64,000 nucleotides of DNA from Ramlibacter albus (GCF_014297445.1 NZ_JACORU010000001.1:868001-932000), one strand, 5' to 3'; positions 52,888-62,676 are shown, numbered from the stretch's first letter. Notes: generated by a model from the letters alone, not told the origin. Translations and numbers: made by a program.

Positions 52888-55337
52888 TCCGGGATATTAG
52901 CTTGGCGGGTGTCGGCGCCCGCCGCCCGACGATGTGTGGGCGCTGTGGGTTCCCGAGTGGCGCGGCGGCGTCGCTGCAGGAGCACAAGTACCGCAACGGC
53001 CAGCGCGCCGAGCAGCAAACCGGGCACCAGCCCCGGCAGCCGGTAGCGCATTTCCACCTCGAGCTTACCGGCGGTAACAGGCGCCGCGATCATGCCGAAA
53101 TTCGCGGTCATCCAATCCACCGGCTGCCCATCGATGCGCAGCTGCCAGCCACGCGACGCGGGGATGGAGAACACAAGGATGCCGGGCGCGTCCGGGTGGA
53201 TCGTGCCCTTGAAGTGGTCGTCCGAGAACTGCGTCACCTGCAGGCCGGTGCGCTGCAGCGCCTGCGCGGGCTGCAGGTAGTGCTCGGGCACGTTGACCAC
53301 GCCCTTGTCCGCGACCGCGGCGAGGTCGAAGCGGCCGCCCAGTTGCGGCATCGGCGTGTCGACCACCACCGCGTTGACGAGCGCGAGGTCCTTGAGCCAG
53401 CGCGCGCGCTCGATCGGCAAGGACGAAAGGCTTGCCATCTCGGCGGCCGTCACCTGCTTCGTGTGCACCACGCCCAGCGGAAACGCGAGCTCGTTGCGGT
53501 AAGCGAACCAGTCCTTGCCCGAGCCGACCTTCTCCAGCCCCACCCAGTCGAGCGGGTAGTGGCTGACGATGTAGCGCACGCCCAGCACCGACTGCAGCAT
53601 GAAGCGGTTGCCCGGCGGCGGCAGCCAGTTGGTGAAATTGACGGCCCGCTTGCTGCCGCCGTCGAGCAGCATGTCCACGCCGGCATGGAAGTTCACGATG
53701 CCGCGGCCATGGTAGTAGTAGGACTTGACGCCCCGGTAGTCCTGCGCCATCGCGTCGCCGAGGCCGAACGTGTCGAAGGTCTTCTCCACGCGGTAGAAGA
53801 GGGGCGGCTTGTCGGCGCGGATGGCATCGAGCGCGGGCAGCGTCACGTCGTCGTAGGGGCGCTCGTCGGGCCGCACGTGCGTGCGCATCACGTAGTACGA
53901 GGGCCACGCGGTGGTGACGAGCTCCACGATCATCAGCGCGAGCAGGATGGAGGGCAGCTTCGCCTGCAGCCCGCGCACGCGCGTGGCAAGGGCGAGCGCC
54001 GCCGCACCCGCGGCGATGAACACGGCCATTCGCACGGCGTGCTCGCCGGATGCCGGCGGGAAGAACGCCATCGCGAGCAGCAGCAGCCACACCGCACCCG
54101 CGCCGACGGCCAGCATCGGCAAGTCCGCGCCGCGCGTGAGCACCCGATCGAGCGCGGGCGTCGCGAGCACCAGCAGGCCCAATGTCACCCAGATCAGCGT
54201 GCCGCGGAAGTACGGCACCGCGAAACCGAATGCGGCAAGCCGGAACACCGGCAGCAGCATGTAGAGCGCGATAGCCGTGAGGCCGGCAACGAGCATGCGG
54301 CGCTGCGCGGGCGTGCCGCGCCACAGCTGCGGGATGACCAGGAGCGGCAGCATGCCGACGTAGAACCCCGGGCTCTCCAGGTAGTTCATGTACGAACGGT
54401 GGAAGCCGCCGATGCCGAAGATGTCCTTGTGGAACAGCCCGCCGACCTGCAGCAGCAGCATCGACAGGTCCGTCACCGCGAACGCCTCGCCCGCCACGCG
54501 GCTGAGTGCCGAGGCCGTGCCGCCGCCGACGCGCGGGCTGTCGAGCAGTTGCAGGGCCATCGGGATCACGTAGGGCGCGGCCAGCAGGAAGCCGAGCGCC
54601 GCGAGCGGCACCATCCGCGTGAGCCAGGTGCGCAGCATCGCGCGCGGGTCTTCGGAAGCAGCCACGCAGACCGCGCCCGCAACCGCGAGCGAAACGCCCA
54701 CCATCAGGAAGAACACGCCCGTGGACAGCACCGCCGCGACCGCGAGCGGGAAGGTGACGACGTCGCCATGGCGCAGGTGGCGCTGGATGCCCCACAGCAC
54801 CAGCGGCGCGAACACGTAGATGCTGGTCTCGGAATCCCACACGCCGTTGCTGACGATGTAGCCGCAGAACGAATAGGCGAGCGCCACGAGCAGCGCGCTT
54901 TCCTTGCGCTCGACCCAGCCGCGCGCGAAGAGGAAGAAGAAGCCGCCGCCCAGCGCGATCTTCAGCAGGTACACCCAGATGCGCAGGTCGGCCACGTGCT
55001 CGGCGCCGCCGAGCTGGCTGAGCAGCCCGAAGGGGTCGTTGAACATGAACACGACCGGCGCGCCCAGCCCGAGGCTGAACGACCAGCCGGAGAAGCCCTC
55101 GCGGCCGAGCAGGCGCGCCAGGTGCATGCCGCCGGTCATCGAGTGGTACGTGTCGGACGCGATGTCGAGGAACGCGAAGTTCAGCACGCCGGTGATGAAC
55201 GGGAAGAGCACGATCAGCGCGACCAGCGCCTGCAGCCCGAGCAGCGGCAGCCACTGCTTCCACGTGGCCTCGCGCGGGGCAGGCGTTGCGTGCGGCAGCG
55301 TGGCCGCCGCGGAAAGTTCCGTTCCTCCTGTGTGCAT
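52884..55337 (-). CDS. YfhO-type multi-pass membrane protein, copy 2
   Basis: An 817-residue inner-membrane protein with about 12-13 helices. A long periplasmic domain of ~300 residues near the C-terminus contains '[14 protein letters not shown]' and the YfhO-type '[20 protein letters not shown]', and is followed by a last helix and an Arg-rich tail. YfhO in Bacillus and relatives is a GT-C-like enzyme that moves a sugar from undecaprenyl phosphate to a surface polymer. It is a paralogue of the protein at 56837-59299, sharing motifs over the full length. The start at 55337 has AGGGGA upstream. It lies between the PglL-like ligase gene (10-bp gap) and rfbF (ATGA overlap). Confidence 0.85.
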   Translation of the reverse strand: MHTGGTELSAAATLPHATPAPREATWKQWLPLLGLQALVALIVLFPFITGVLNFAFLDIASDTYHSMTGGMHLARLLGREGFSGWSFSLGLGAPVVFMFNDPFGLLSQLGGAEHVADLRIWVYLLKIALGGGFFFLFARGWVERKESALLVALAYSFCGYIVSNGVWDSETSIYVFAPLVLWGIQRHLRHGDVVTFPLAVAAVLSTGVFFLMVGVSLAVAGAVCVAASEDPRAMLRTWLTRMVPLAALGFLLAAPYVIPMALQLLDSPRVGGGTASALSRVAGEAFAVTDLSMLLLQVGGLFHKDIFGIGGFHRSYMNYLESPGFYVGMLPLLVIPQLWRGTPAQRRMLVAGLTAIALYMLLPVFRLAAFGFAVPYFRGTLIWVTLGLLVLATPALDRVLTRGADLPMLAVGAGAVWLLLLAMAFFPPASGEHAVRMAVFIAAGAAALALATRVRGLQAKLPSILLALMIVELVTTAWPSYYVMRTHVRPDERPYDDVTLPALDAIRADKPPLFYRVEKTFDTFGLGDAMAQDYRGVKSYYYHGRGIVNFHAGVDMLLDGGSKRAVNFTNWLPPPGNRFMLQSVLGVRYIVSHYPLDWVGLEKVGSGKDWFAYRNELAFPLGVVHTKQVTAAEMASLSSLPIERARWLKDLALVNAVVVDTPMPQLGGRFDLAAVADKGVVNVPEHYLQPAQALQRTGLQVTQFSDDHFKGTIHPDAPGILVFSIPASRGWQLRIDGQPVDWMTANFGMIAAPVTAGKLEVEMRYRLPGLVPGLLLGALAVAVLVLLQRRRRATREPTAPTHRRAAGADTRQANIPE

Positions 55338-55347
55338 CGATGTCCCC

Positions 55348-56826
55348 TCAGCGCGAATCCAGTATAGGTGCCGTGTGTTGCGTATCCGCCGCGGATGCGC
55401 CCCGCCAGCGTGCATATTCCTTGGGAAACGCCGCGCGATAGCGCGCCGCGTGCCACGCGGCCTCGTCCGCGCGCCCGAGCAGGCGGGCGCTCTCGATCAG
55501 CTTCTCCGCCACCATGGGCTCGGGCGAGTAGTGCAGCGCGCCGAGCGCGAGTTCGTGCACGCGCTGCGCGGTGCGCGCATCGACGTCGCTGATCGACAGC
55601 TCCGCGAAGTGCAGTTGCGCGCCGAAGAGGAGCGTGCGGCCCGCGGCGGCGATCGGGTCTTCCCGGAAAGCCCGCCAGCGGTCGGGCGGCAGGCGGTAGG
55701 CCTGGCTCACCTTGGCGTACTCGAAAGCCGCGTACGCGATGGCGGCCAGCCCGAGCCCCACGAACGCGCCCGCTGCGGCCCCGATGCGCAGCGAGTAGCC
55801 GGGGCGCCGCTGCGGCAACAGCAGCAGCACCGAGTACAGGGCGGCCAGCTGGAAGGGCCCGTACCAGAGCGGGTATTCGAGCATGCTGTGCAGCGCAATG
55901 AGCAGCAGCGCGGTCCATGCGAGTTGCCGGTGCGTGTCCGCCTCGTGCCACGGCCGCCCGCGCCACACGGCCGCGAGCAGCACGGCCGTCACCAGCAGCG
56001 CGGCGGGCACGCCCAGTTCCACCGCGATGTGCAGCGGCAGGTTGTGCGCGTTGTCGAGGATGTCGCAGAAGCGCTCGCCCGGATACAGCGTGGCGTAGTG
56101 CGCGTAATCGAGTTCGCCGATGCCCCAGCCGGTCCACGGCCGCTGCGCGATGAGGTATGCCACGTTGCCCCACAACACCTTGCGGCTGCTGCACCCCAGC
56201 TCGCTGAACGCGCGGCCGACGGCCGTGGCCGCATCCACGCCGCGCCACTCCATCAGCGCCCAGGGGAGCAGCAGGACGGCCGCGATGTAAGCCGCAATCG
56301 CCACCGCACAGGTCCGCAGCCGCTCGCCGCGCGCACCCGGCCACGCAGCTGCGAGGACAGTGATCGCGGCGACCTGCAGCAGCCCGGTGCGCGAGGATGA
56401 CGCGACGCTCGCGACTGCGAGCAGGGCCGCTGCCGCGTACGTCGGCGCCTTCGGCATGGAAGGTGCCCAGACCAGCGCGGCCAGCCCCAGCGACATCAAC
56501 GTGGCGAACTGGTTGCGCTGGCGCAGGTTGCCGTACGCCTCGCCGACCTGCGCCGTGCTGATGCCCGCAACGTCCGGCGCCACGCCGAACCACTGCGCGA
56601 GGCCGATCACGGCCGACACGAGCGCCGCGACGGTCCAGGCCTGCGGCAAGGTGGCGCGCAGCAGTTCGGTGCGATCGCCCGCGAGCAGCAGCGGCACTGA
56701 CAGCAGCAGGCAGGTCCACGCACCGAGCAGCGGGCCCACGTTGGGCGACGGGCCCGGCGTGTAGGCCCACAGCCATGGCAGGACCATGAGCAGCAGCAGG
56801 GGCATGCGAAGCGCGCGTGGATGCAT
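55348..56826 (-). CDS. PglL-like O-oligosaccharyltransferase / Wzy_C O-antigen ligase family
   Basis: A 492-residue inner-membrane protein with about 11 helices. The N-terminal part carries the PglL-type stretch 'GEAYGNLRQRNQFATLMSLG' (about 91-110). A conserved periplasmic segment has 'DNAHNLPLHIAVELGVPAAL' (about 255-274), with the catalytic-type His. The C-terminal soluble region (about 395-492) corresponds to the Wzy_C_2 part of pilin ligases. PglL/PilO enzymes transfer lipid-linked glycans en bloc to Ser/Thr of pilins. The presence of pilin genes upstream supports this over a pure LPS ligase role. The start at 56826 leaves 10 bp after the upstream stop; a start at 56805 is possible. Confidence 0.82.
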   Translation of the reverse strand: MHPRALRMPLLLLMVLPWLWAYTPGPSPNVGPLLGAWTCLLLSVPLLLAGDRTELLRATLPQAWTVAALVSAVIGLAQWFGVAPDVAGISTAQVGEAYGNLRQRNQFATLMSLGLAALVWAPSMPKAPTYAAAALLAVASVASSSRTGLLQVAAITVLAAAWPGARGERLRTCAVAIAAYIAAVLLLPWALMEWRGVDAATAVGRAFSELGCSSRKVLWGNVAYLIAQRPWTGWGIGELDYAHYATLYPGERFCDILDNAHNLPLHIAVELGVPAALLVTAVLLAAVWRGRPWHEADTHRQLAWTALLLIALHSMLEYPLWYGPFQLAALYSVLLLLPQRRPGYSLRIGAAAGAFVGLGLAAIAYAAFEYAKVSQAYRLPPDRWRAFREDPIAAAGRTLLFGAQLHFAELSISDVDARTAQRVHELALGALHYSPEPMVAEKLIESARLLGRADEAAWHAARYRAAFPKEYARWRGASAADTQHTAPILDSR

Positions 56827-56836
56827 GCGTGCAACT

Positions 56837-59299
56837 TCAGGCGGCGGCGCGCCGGCGCGCGCGCAGCAGCAACAGCAGCAGCACGCCGAGCCCGGCACCG
56901 GCCAGCCAGAGCCCCTGCACCAGGCCCGGCACGCGGTACTTCAATTCGATGCGGTGCGTGCCCGCCTCGACCGGCGCGGCGAGCATGCCGTAGTTCGCGG
57001 CGAACCACGGCACGGGTTGGCCGTCGACCTGCAGCGTCCAGCCGCGCGAGGCCGGAATCGAGAAGACGAGGATGCCGCGTTCCTCGGGGCGGATGGTGCC
57101 GGCGACGTGGTCGTTGGCGAAATGCGTGACTTCGAGTCCGGTGCGCTGGAGTGCGCGGGCCGGCTCCGCGTAATGGGACTCGGTGTACTTCGACGGATCG
57201 TCGAGGTCGCTGCGGGCCGCCCAGACGTGCGTCCAGCCGCCGATGCCGACGATGCCGTACTCGGGCGGCACGCCGGCGTCGCTGTCATGGGCAGGCATCG
57301 AGAGGTCGGCAAGGCGTCCCCACCGCGGCATCGGCTCGCCGAGCACGACGGCGTTCGCGAGCACGAGGTCCTTCAGCCACACCCCGCGCCGCAGGCAGGC
57401 GAACAGCTGCATCTGCGCCTCCGTGACCTGGCGCGTGTGCACCACACCCAGCGGCAGCGCGAACTCGTTGCGGTACACGGACCAGCCGCGGCCCGCGGCG
57501 ACCTTCTGCAGGCCGTACCAGTTCAGCGGGATATGGCTGATGAGGTAGCGCACACCCAGCGCGCTGTGCAGCATGTAGCGGTTGCCGGGGGACGGCAGCC
57601 AGTTGGTGTGGTTCACGAGCTTCGAGCCCGTGAGCAGGTCCATGTTCTCGTGGAAGCGGACCACGGAGCGTCCATGGTAGTAGTACGACTTCACGCCGCG
57701 ATAGTCCTGCGCGAGCGCGTCGTTCAGCACCCACGCGAGGCTGTCGAACGTCTTCTCCACCCGGTAGAAGGGCGGCGGGTTGTCGGCGCGGATCGCGGCG
57801 AGCGCGGGCAGCGACAGGTCGTCGAAGGGCCGCTCGTCCGGCTTCACGAGCATGCGCTTCTCGTTGAACGAGGGCCAGGCCGTTGCCGCAAGTTCCACGG
57901 CGAGCAGCGCCAGCAGCACCGCCGGCAATGCCGCGCGCGAGATGCGCCCGGTCGCAGCCGTCGCGAGCACCACGCCCCACGCGATGATCGCGAAGGCCAT
58001 GCGGGCCGCGTGCTCGATCTGCACCGGGGCCAGCCAGGCGACGACTTCGAGCAGCACCAGCAGGGTCCCCGCGCCGACGAGCAGCATCCGGCGGTCGACG
58101 CCGTGCACCAGGACGCGGTCGAGCGCGCGCACGCCGAGCACCAGCAGGCCGAGCGTCACCCAGACCAGCGTGCCGCGGTAGTACGGCGCCGCGAAGCCGA
58201 AGGCAGACAGCCGCACCAGCGGGAACAGCATGTACACCGCGATGCCCACGAGCCCCACGACGAGCAGGCGCCGGTCGGCGGCCGTGCCGCGCCACAGCTG
58301 CGGCAGCACCACCAGCGGCAGCATGCCGACGTAGAAGCCCGGGCTGTCGAGGTACTGCATCCACGACCAGTGGTAATTGGCGACGCCGAAGATGTCCTTG
58401 TGGAACAGGCCGCCCAGCTGCAGCAGCAGCTGGTAGCCCTCGCTCGGTGCGAGCCCGCGGTCGATGAAACGCTCCAGTTGCGAGGCGGTGCCGATGCGCG
58501 GGCTGTCGAACAGCTGCAGCACCATGGGCAGCTCGAACGGCGCGGCCAGCACGAAACCGAGGGCGCACAGCGGCAGCACGCCCAGCAGCCAGCGGCGCGC
58601 CATCGCGCGCGGCTGCTCCGCCGCCGCCACGCACAGTGCGAACGCCACGAGCAGCGACACGCCGACGAGCAGGAAGAACACGCCGGCGCACAGGGTCGCC
58701 GCGAGGGCCAGCGGCAGCGCCACCACGTCGCCCGTGCGCAGGTGGCGCCGGATGGCCCAGGCCACGAGCGGCGCGAAGACGAAGATGTTCGTCTCCGAGT
58801 CCCAGATGCCGTTGACGACGACGTAGCCGCAGAACGAATACGCCAGCGCCGCGATCACCGCCGTTTCGCGGCGCTCGGCCCAGCTGCGGGCCAGCAGGTA
58901 GAAGAAGCCGCCGCCCAGCGCGATCTTCAGCAGGTAGACCCAGAGGCGCAGCTGGGCGACATGGTCGGCCCCGCCCAGCTGGCTGAGGAGCATGAACGGG
59001 TCGTTGAACATGAACAGCGTCGGCGCGCCCAGCCCGATGCTGAACGACCAGCCGGGGATGCCTTCGGTGGCGAAAAGTCGCGCGAGGTGCATGCTGCCGG
59101 CGCGCCCCTGGTGCGTGTCGGTCGCCACGTCGAGGAAGGCGAAGTCGTACTCGCCGGTGATGAACGGGAACAGGACCACGAGCGCGACCAGCGCCAGCAA
59201 GGCCAGCAGCAGCGCCGGGCCCCAGCGCAGCCACGTTCGCTGCACCGGCGCGCCCGCCGCCGCATCGGGCAGGCCCAGGTCCACGGCTTCGCGTCTCAT
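56837..59299 (-). CDS. YfhO-type multi-pass membrane protein, copy 1
   Basis: An 820-residue inner-membrane protein with the same plan as the protein at 52884-55337. The first helix region has '[20 protein letters not shown]'. Many helices follow to about residue 490, then a periplasmic domain with '[14 protein letters not shown]' and '[20 protein letters not shown]', and a final helix plus Arg-rich tail. The two copies flank the PglL-like gene and probably arose by duplication. The start at 59299 lies 8 bp after the glycosyltransferase stop. A GT-C-type sugar transfer role is inferred from YfhO. Confidence 0.85.
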   Translation of the reverse strand: MRREAVDLGLPDAAAGAPVQRTWLRWGPALLLALLALVALVVLFPFITGEYDFAFLDVATDTHQGRAGSMHLARLFATEGIPGWSFSIGLGAPTLFMFNDPFMLLSQLGGADHVAQLRLWVYLLKIALGGGFFYLLARSWAERRETAVIAALAYSFCGYVVVNGIWDSETNIFVFAPLVAWAIRRHLRTGDVVALPLALAATLCAGVFFLLVGVSLLVAFALCVAAAEQPRAMARRWLLGVLPLCALGFVLAAPFELPMVLQLFDSPRIGTASQLERFIDRGLAPSEGYQLLLQLGGLFHKDIFGVANYHWSWMQYLDSPGFYVGMLPLVVLPQLWRGTAADRRLLVVGLVGIAVYMLFPLVRLSAFGFAAPYYRGTLVWVTLGLLVLGVRALDRVLVHGVDRRMLLVGAGTLLVLLEVVAWLAPVQIEHAARMAFAIIAWGVVLATAATGRISRAALPAVLLALLAVELAATAWPSFNEKRMLVKPDERPFDDLSLPALAAIRADNPPPFYRVEKTFDSLAWVLNDALAQDYRGVKSYYYHGRSVVRFHENMDLLTGSKLVNHTNWLPSPGNRYMLHSALGVRYLISHIPLNWYGLQKVAAGRGWSVYRNEFALPLGVVHTRQVTEAQMQLFACLRRGVWLKDLVLANAVVLGEPMPRWGRLADLSMPAHDSDAGVPPEYGIVGIGGWTHVWAARSDLDDPSKYTESHYAEPARALQRTGLEVTHFANDHVAGTIRPEERGILVFSIPASRGWTLQVDGQPVPWFAANYGMLAAPVEAGTHRIELKYRVPGLVQGLWLAGAGLGVLLLLLLRARRRAAA

Positions 59300-59307
59300 C
59301 GCGCCCC

Positions 59308-62208
59308 CTAGGCGGGCTGCCGTTCGGCGAAGAACGCGCTGGCGACCTGCGCCGCCTCCGCGGGGCTGCGCACGGGAACGGAGAGCGCCAGCGTGTCCTC
59401 GTCCGTCATCGGGAAGGGCTCCAGGGCCAGCAGGTCGGCGCAGCGCACGCGCGCTTCGGCGTGGTTCGACGTGTCCAGCGGGATCGCGGCGTCGACGAAG
59501 ACGCCGAGGTCGCGGCTGACGACGAGCCGGCGGCCCTCGGCCGCGAGCCGGTTGCTCCAGAACTCCTCCAGCAGGGCATGCGAGCCGAGCAGTTCCTCGT
59601 CGAAGAGGGCCGGCACGCCCGCGCGCGCGGCGAGCAAGGCGCCATCGAGTACCGCCATGCCGTCGGCGCGGCGCGCCGTGCCCGCGCCGACGATGTTGAC
59701 GTCGGTGAAGCCCTCCGCCTCGCGCGAGCGCGAGAGGAAGCAGGCGGACTTCAGCGCGTACTCCTCGGCACGCCAGTCCATGCGCGTCCAGCGGCGCGCG
59801 CCGGCGAAGCCGACGACGTCGGCGCCTTCGAGCGCTTCAGCCACTTCCAGTGCGAACCCGGGGCCATGGATCTCGACGTTCTTCTGCATCAGCACGACGA
59901 TGTCGGTCCCGGCACCGGCCAGTGCTTCGACATACGCCTCGATGCGGTCGCGCTCGCGGCAACGCTCGAAGTCCATCTCCCAGCCGTCCGGGCAAGTGCA
60001 CGTGGCCTTGACCTGCCGCCGGATCGCGTCGAAGCGCTCCGGCTCGTCGCAGGGCACGACGAACACGATCCGTCGCGCCGGCCCTGCGGCAGCGGCGCGG
60101 GCAGGTGCGTCGGCCGCCGCGAGCGCGCAGCGATACAGCGCGAGCTGCTCGCGGTCGAAGGCGTCCGTGACGTCGAGCGCGAGCGCGCGCTGCAGCAGCT
60201 CGCCCGCGGCGTCGCGCCGGCCGGCGAGCAGCTGGAAGCGGATCGCAAGGATCAGCATCGACGCGTGTTCCGCGGGGTTCAGGCGGCTACCCTGCTCGAT
60301 CAGGTAGGCGATGGCTTCGTCGCCCTTGCCGTCGACCGTCATCAGCTGCGCGCGCAGCAGGTGGGCCGTGCCGGTTTCGGGGTGGTGCTCGAGGCAGTGC
60401 GCGACGATGCGCCTGGCGGCCTCGACGCGGCCGTAGCGCGCAACCGCGTATGCCCGGCGCACCAGCTCGCGCGCTGGCAGCACCGGCACTTTGGTTTCGT
60501 AGTGGAACTCGCCTGCATTGCGGCGCGCGAGCAGGTCTTCGACAGCGCGCTCGAAATCGCGTGCGAACAGTTTGCCGTTGCCGAGGGTGCAGGCGCGGTA
60601 CTGCTCGCGCGCGCCGGCGCGGAAGCGCGTGAGGAAGTCGACATCGCGGGCAAGCGCCACCGCGCGGTCGGCGTAGGCGTCGAGGTCGGGCACTGCAAGG
60701 TCGGCAGCGCCCATCGCAGCCATCACCGAGAGGCCCATCCGGCTGATCAGCGACTCGCCGTAGAAGCTGACCACCGGCACGCCCATGTAGACGGCCAGGC
60801 ACGACGTGGTGCCACCGTTGAACGGGAAAGTGTCGAGGACGATGTCGAGCTCATGGTAGGTCTCGTACAGTGCGTGGCCGTGCGCCGGCTTGAGCAGCTC
60901 CACGCGGTCCATCGGCAGGCCCGCGGCGGCGAAGCGCTTCTCGTTGGCCTTGCGCGACTCCTCGTCCTCGAAGCTGATGGAGCGCACGAGCAGGCGGCTG
61001 TCCTCCACCCGCTCGAGGATCGACTTCCATGCGGCAAGCAGGCGCGCCGAGATCTTGGCGACGTTGCCCGCGCAACCGAACGTCACGTAGCCCTTGGCCA
61101 GCACCGGCGGCGGCGCCGGCTCCGGTGCGTCCTCCATCGGGTCGAAGCACCAGAAGGTGCCGGGCAACGCCACCGGCGCCTCGGTGTAGTAGCGCTGCGG
61201 GTCGGGGCCGGCCGCGTGCACGTCCACGAGTTTCGCGTCGAGCCCGCGCAGCCCGGTCGTCGAAGGGTCGCCCAGCGCCGTCATCTGTACCGGCGCCAGC
61301 CTGCGCTGGAACAGGTGCAGGCGGTTGAACGACGTGTGGCCCGCCAGTTCGACGAGGATGTCGATGCGGTCCTCGCGCACGCGGTCGATCAGCGCGGCGT
61401 CGGACATCTCGTGCACGTCGAGGAAGTGCTCGGACGCGGCCTCGATCAGCTTCGTCTGGGCGTCGGTGACGGGCGAGTCGTGGTACAGGAACAGCTCGAA
61501 GCGGTCGCGGTCATGGTTCTCGTGCAGCGGCCGGAAGAAGTAGCGCACCGAGTGGCTGCGGAAGTCCGGCGAGAGGTAGCCGATGCGGATGCGGCGGCCT
61601 TCGAGGGGCTGCGGCGCGAGCGGCTTCTCGCCGTGCGCGGCGGGCGGCGCCGTGTCGGCCCAGAAGCGGTGCTCGGACGCGATGCGCTCCTCGGTCACGT
61701 CGGCATAAGCGAGGTTCCAGAGGAAGGAGTTGCCGTGCCGCAGGCTGTCGAACTCGGCGAGCCACGCGCGCAGGTGGAAACGCGCGGCGCGCTCGGCGTC
61801 GCCATTGCCGATGCAGTAGGCCGCGTAGAAGGCTTCCGCCTGGATCGCCTCGGGGTCGACGACTTTCGCGCGCCGCAGGAAGCGCATCGCCTCCGCGCCG
61901 CGCTTCTGGTCCAGCAGCACGCGCGCGTGGTTGATGATCGTCGGCAGGAAAGTGTCGTCGAGCGAATAGGCCAGCTCGAAGACGTGCTCGGCATCCTTGG
62001 AGCGGCCGACGTACGCGAGGCAGGCGCCGAGGTCGTTGAGCGCGCGCAGCTCGCCCGGCTCGCGCTCCAGCACTTCGCGCAGCTTCTCCATCGAGCGCGT
62101 GACGTCGCCCGCCTCGCGCAGCTTCACTGCTTCGACGAGCATGTTCTCGCGCCATTGCGCGGCCCGCTTCGACTTGGGCACGAAGCGGCGGAGGAGGTTG
62201 GCCAGCAT
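59308..62208 (-). CDS. TPR/OGT-like glycosyltransferase fused to StrF-like glycosyltransferase domain
   Basis: A 966-residue cytosolic protein. TPR-type helices occupy about 20-165. The OGT/SPINDLY catalytic region (GT41-like) is at about 205-560, with 'RIRIGYLSPDFRSHSVRYFF', 'FGCAGNVAKISARLLAAWKS' and 'DTFPFNGGTTSCLAVYMGVP'. A second TPR-like block covers about 575-690. The C-terminal domain (about 708-960) begins 'RIVFVVPCDEPERFDAIRRQ' and has 'DIVVLMQKNVEIHGPGF' and 'DVVGFAGARRW', resembling the StrF/Glyco_tranf_2_5 family. Such TPR-GTs modify proteins (for example flagellin in Caulobacter by FlmG). It is the first gene of the 13-gene operon; a role in protein O-glycosylation of pilin or another surface protein is plausible but inferred. 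Confidence 0.85.
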   Translation of the reverse strand: MLANLLRRFVPKSKRAAQWRENMLVEAVKLREAGDVTRSMEKLREVLEREPGELRALNDLGACLAYVGRSKDAEHVFELAYSLDDTFLPTIINHARVLLDQKRGAEAMRFLRRAKVVDPEAIQAEAFYAAYCIGNGDAERAARFHLRAWLAEFDSLRHGNSFLWNLAYADVTEERIASEHRFWADTAPPAAHGEKPLAPQPLEGRRIRIGYLSPDFRSHSVRYFFRPLHENHDRDRFELFLYHDSPVTDAQTKLIEAASEHFLDVHEMSDAALIDRVREDRIDILVELAGHTSFNRLHLFQRRLAPVQMTALGDPSTTGLRGLDAKLVDVHAAGPDPQRYYTEAPVALPGTFWCFDPMEDAPEPAPPPVLAKGYVTFGCAGNVAKISARLLAAWKSILERVEDSRLLVRSISFEDEESRKANEKRFAAAGLPMDRVELLKPAHGHALYETYHELDIVLDTFPFNGGTTSCLAVYMGVPVVSFYGESLISRMGLSVMAAMGAADLAVPDLDAYADRAVALARDVDFLTRFRAGAREQYRACTLGNGKLFARDFERAVEDLLARRNAGEFHYETKVPVLPARELVRRAYAVARYGRVEAARRIVAHCLEHHPETGTAHLLRAQLMTVDGKGDEAIAYLIEQGSRLNPAEHASMLILAIRFQLLAGRRDAAGELLQRALALDVTDAFDREQLALYRCALAAADAPARAAAAGPARRIVFVVPCDEPERFDAIRRQVKATCTCPDGWEMDFERCRERDRIEAYVEALAGAGTDIVVLMQKNVEIHGPGFALEVAEALEGADVVGFAGARRWTRMDWRAEEYALKSACFLSRSREAEGFTDVNIVGAGTARRADGMAVLDGALLAARAGVPALFDEELLGSHALLEEFWSNRLAAEGRRLVVSRDLGVFVDAAIPLDTSNHAEARVRCADLLALEPFPMTDEDTLALSVPVRSPAEAAQVASAFFAERQPA

Positions 62209-62231
62209 CGGGCGCTTCCGGGGGGTCGGGA

Positions 62232-62261
62232 CCGCGGCACCATTGCCGCGGCCGGATCATA
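62232..62261 (-). promoter_or_regulatory. Possible promoter and leader hairpin of the glycan operon
   Basis: The reverse strand has TATGAT (complement of 62256-62261) as a candidate -10 element, followed by a perfect 8-bp hairpin (62232-62239 with 62244-62251, loop of 4) located 23 bp before the ATG of the TPR-glycosyltransferase gene. No -35 hexamer is clear. The hairpin lacks a U-tract, so it is more likely a leader structure or attenuator than a terminator. Confidence 0.35.
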
Positions 62262-62264
62262 AGG

Positions 62265-62612
62265 TTACCGGCCGCCCCCGCCCGGGGCGGCGGGGCGTTT
62301 CGCGGCGGCCTTCGACATCTCCATCACGAGGCCCTCGGTCGCGACGTCGATGAACTCGTCGGAATAACCGGCATTGCGCAGCTCCCACTTGAAGTGGTTG
62401 GCGAATGCCGCGCGCCGGAAGAACCCCAGGCGGCGCTCGGCCTGGTAGTCGGACGCCGTCTCGTACGTCTTCTCGAGCTGGCGCGTGATGCGGTTGACGG
62501 TGGCGCCCTTGCCCGCGCCGGCCACGCTGTCGGGCGGCAGGGACGCCTTGAGCTTCGTCACCAGGCCGGCAACGAACTCCTTTTCGGCCTCGGTACTCAG
62601 GAACTTCAGCAT
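62265..62612 (-). CDS. Hypothetical protein, 115 residues
   Basis: A small, probably cytosolic protein: 'MLKFLSTEAEKEFVAGLVTK' at the N-terminus, 'RITRQLEKTYETASDYQAER' in the middle, and 'FANHFKWELRNAGYSDEFID' before a Pro/Gly-rich C-terminal tail. It looks all-helical; I do not recognise a family. The longer open frame upstream runs through a terminator and is not used. It lies between the pilin terminator and the glycan operon, on the same strand, 56 bp upstream of the TPR-glycosyltransferase gene. Confidence 0.65.
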   Translation of the reverse strand: MLKFLSTEAEKEFVAGLVTKLKASLPPDSVAGAGKGATVNRITRQLEKTYETASDYQAERRLGFFRRAAFANHFKWELRNAGYSDEFIDVATEGLVMEMSKAAAKRPAAPGGGGR

Positions 62613-62630
62613 CGCGCGACTTCCGGAATG

Positions 62631-62655
62631 AAAAGCCCCCGGCTCGCGGGGGCTT
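62631..62655 (-). terminator. Rho-independent terminator after pilin gene 2
   Basis: A 9-bp GC-rich stem (62633-62641 with 62647-62655, loop of 5) lies about 20 bp beyond the pilin stop. On the reverse strand the stem is followed by TTTTC. It separates pilin transcription from the downstream hypothetical gene. Confidence 0.8.
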
Positions 62656-62676
62656 GCTTTCGGGACCGCAGCGAAA

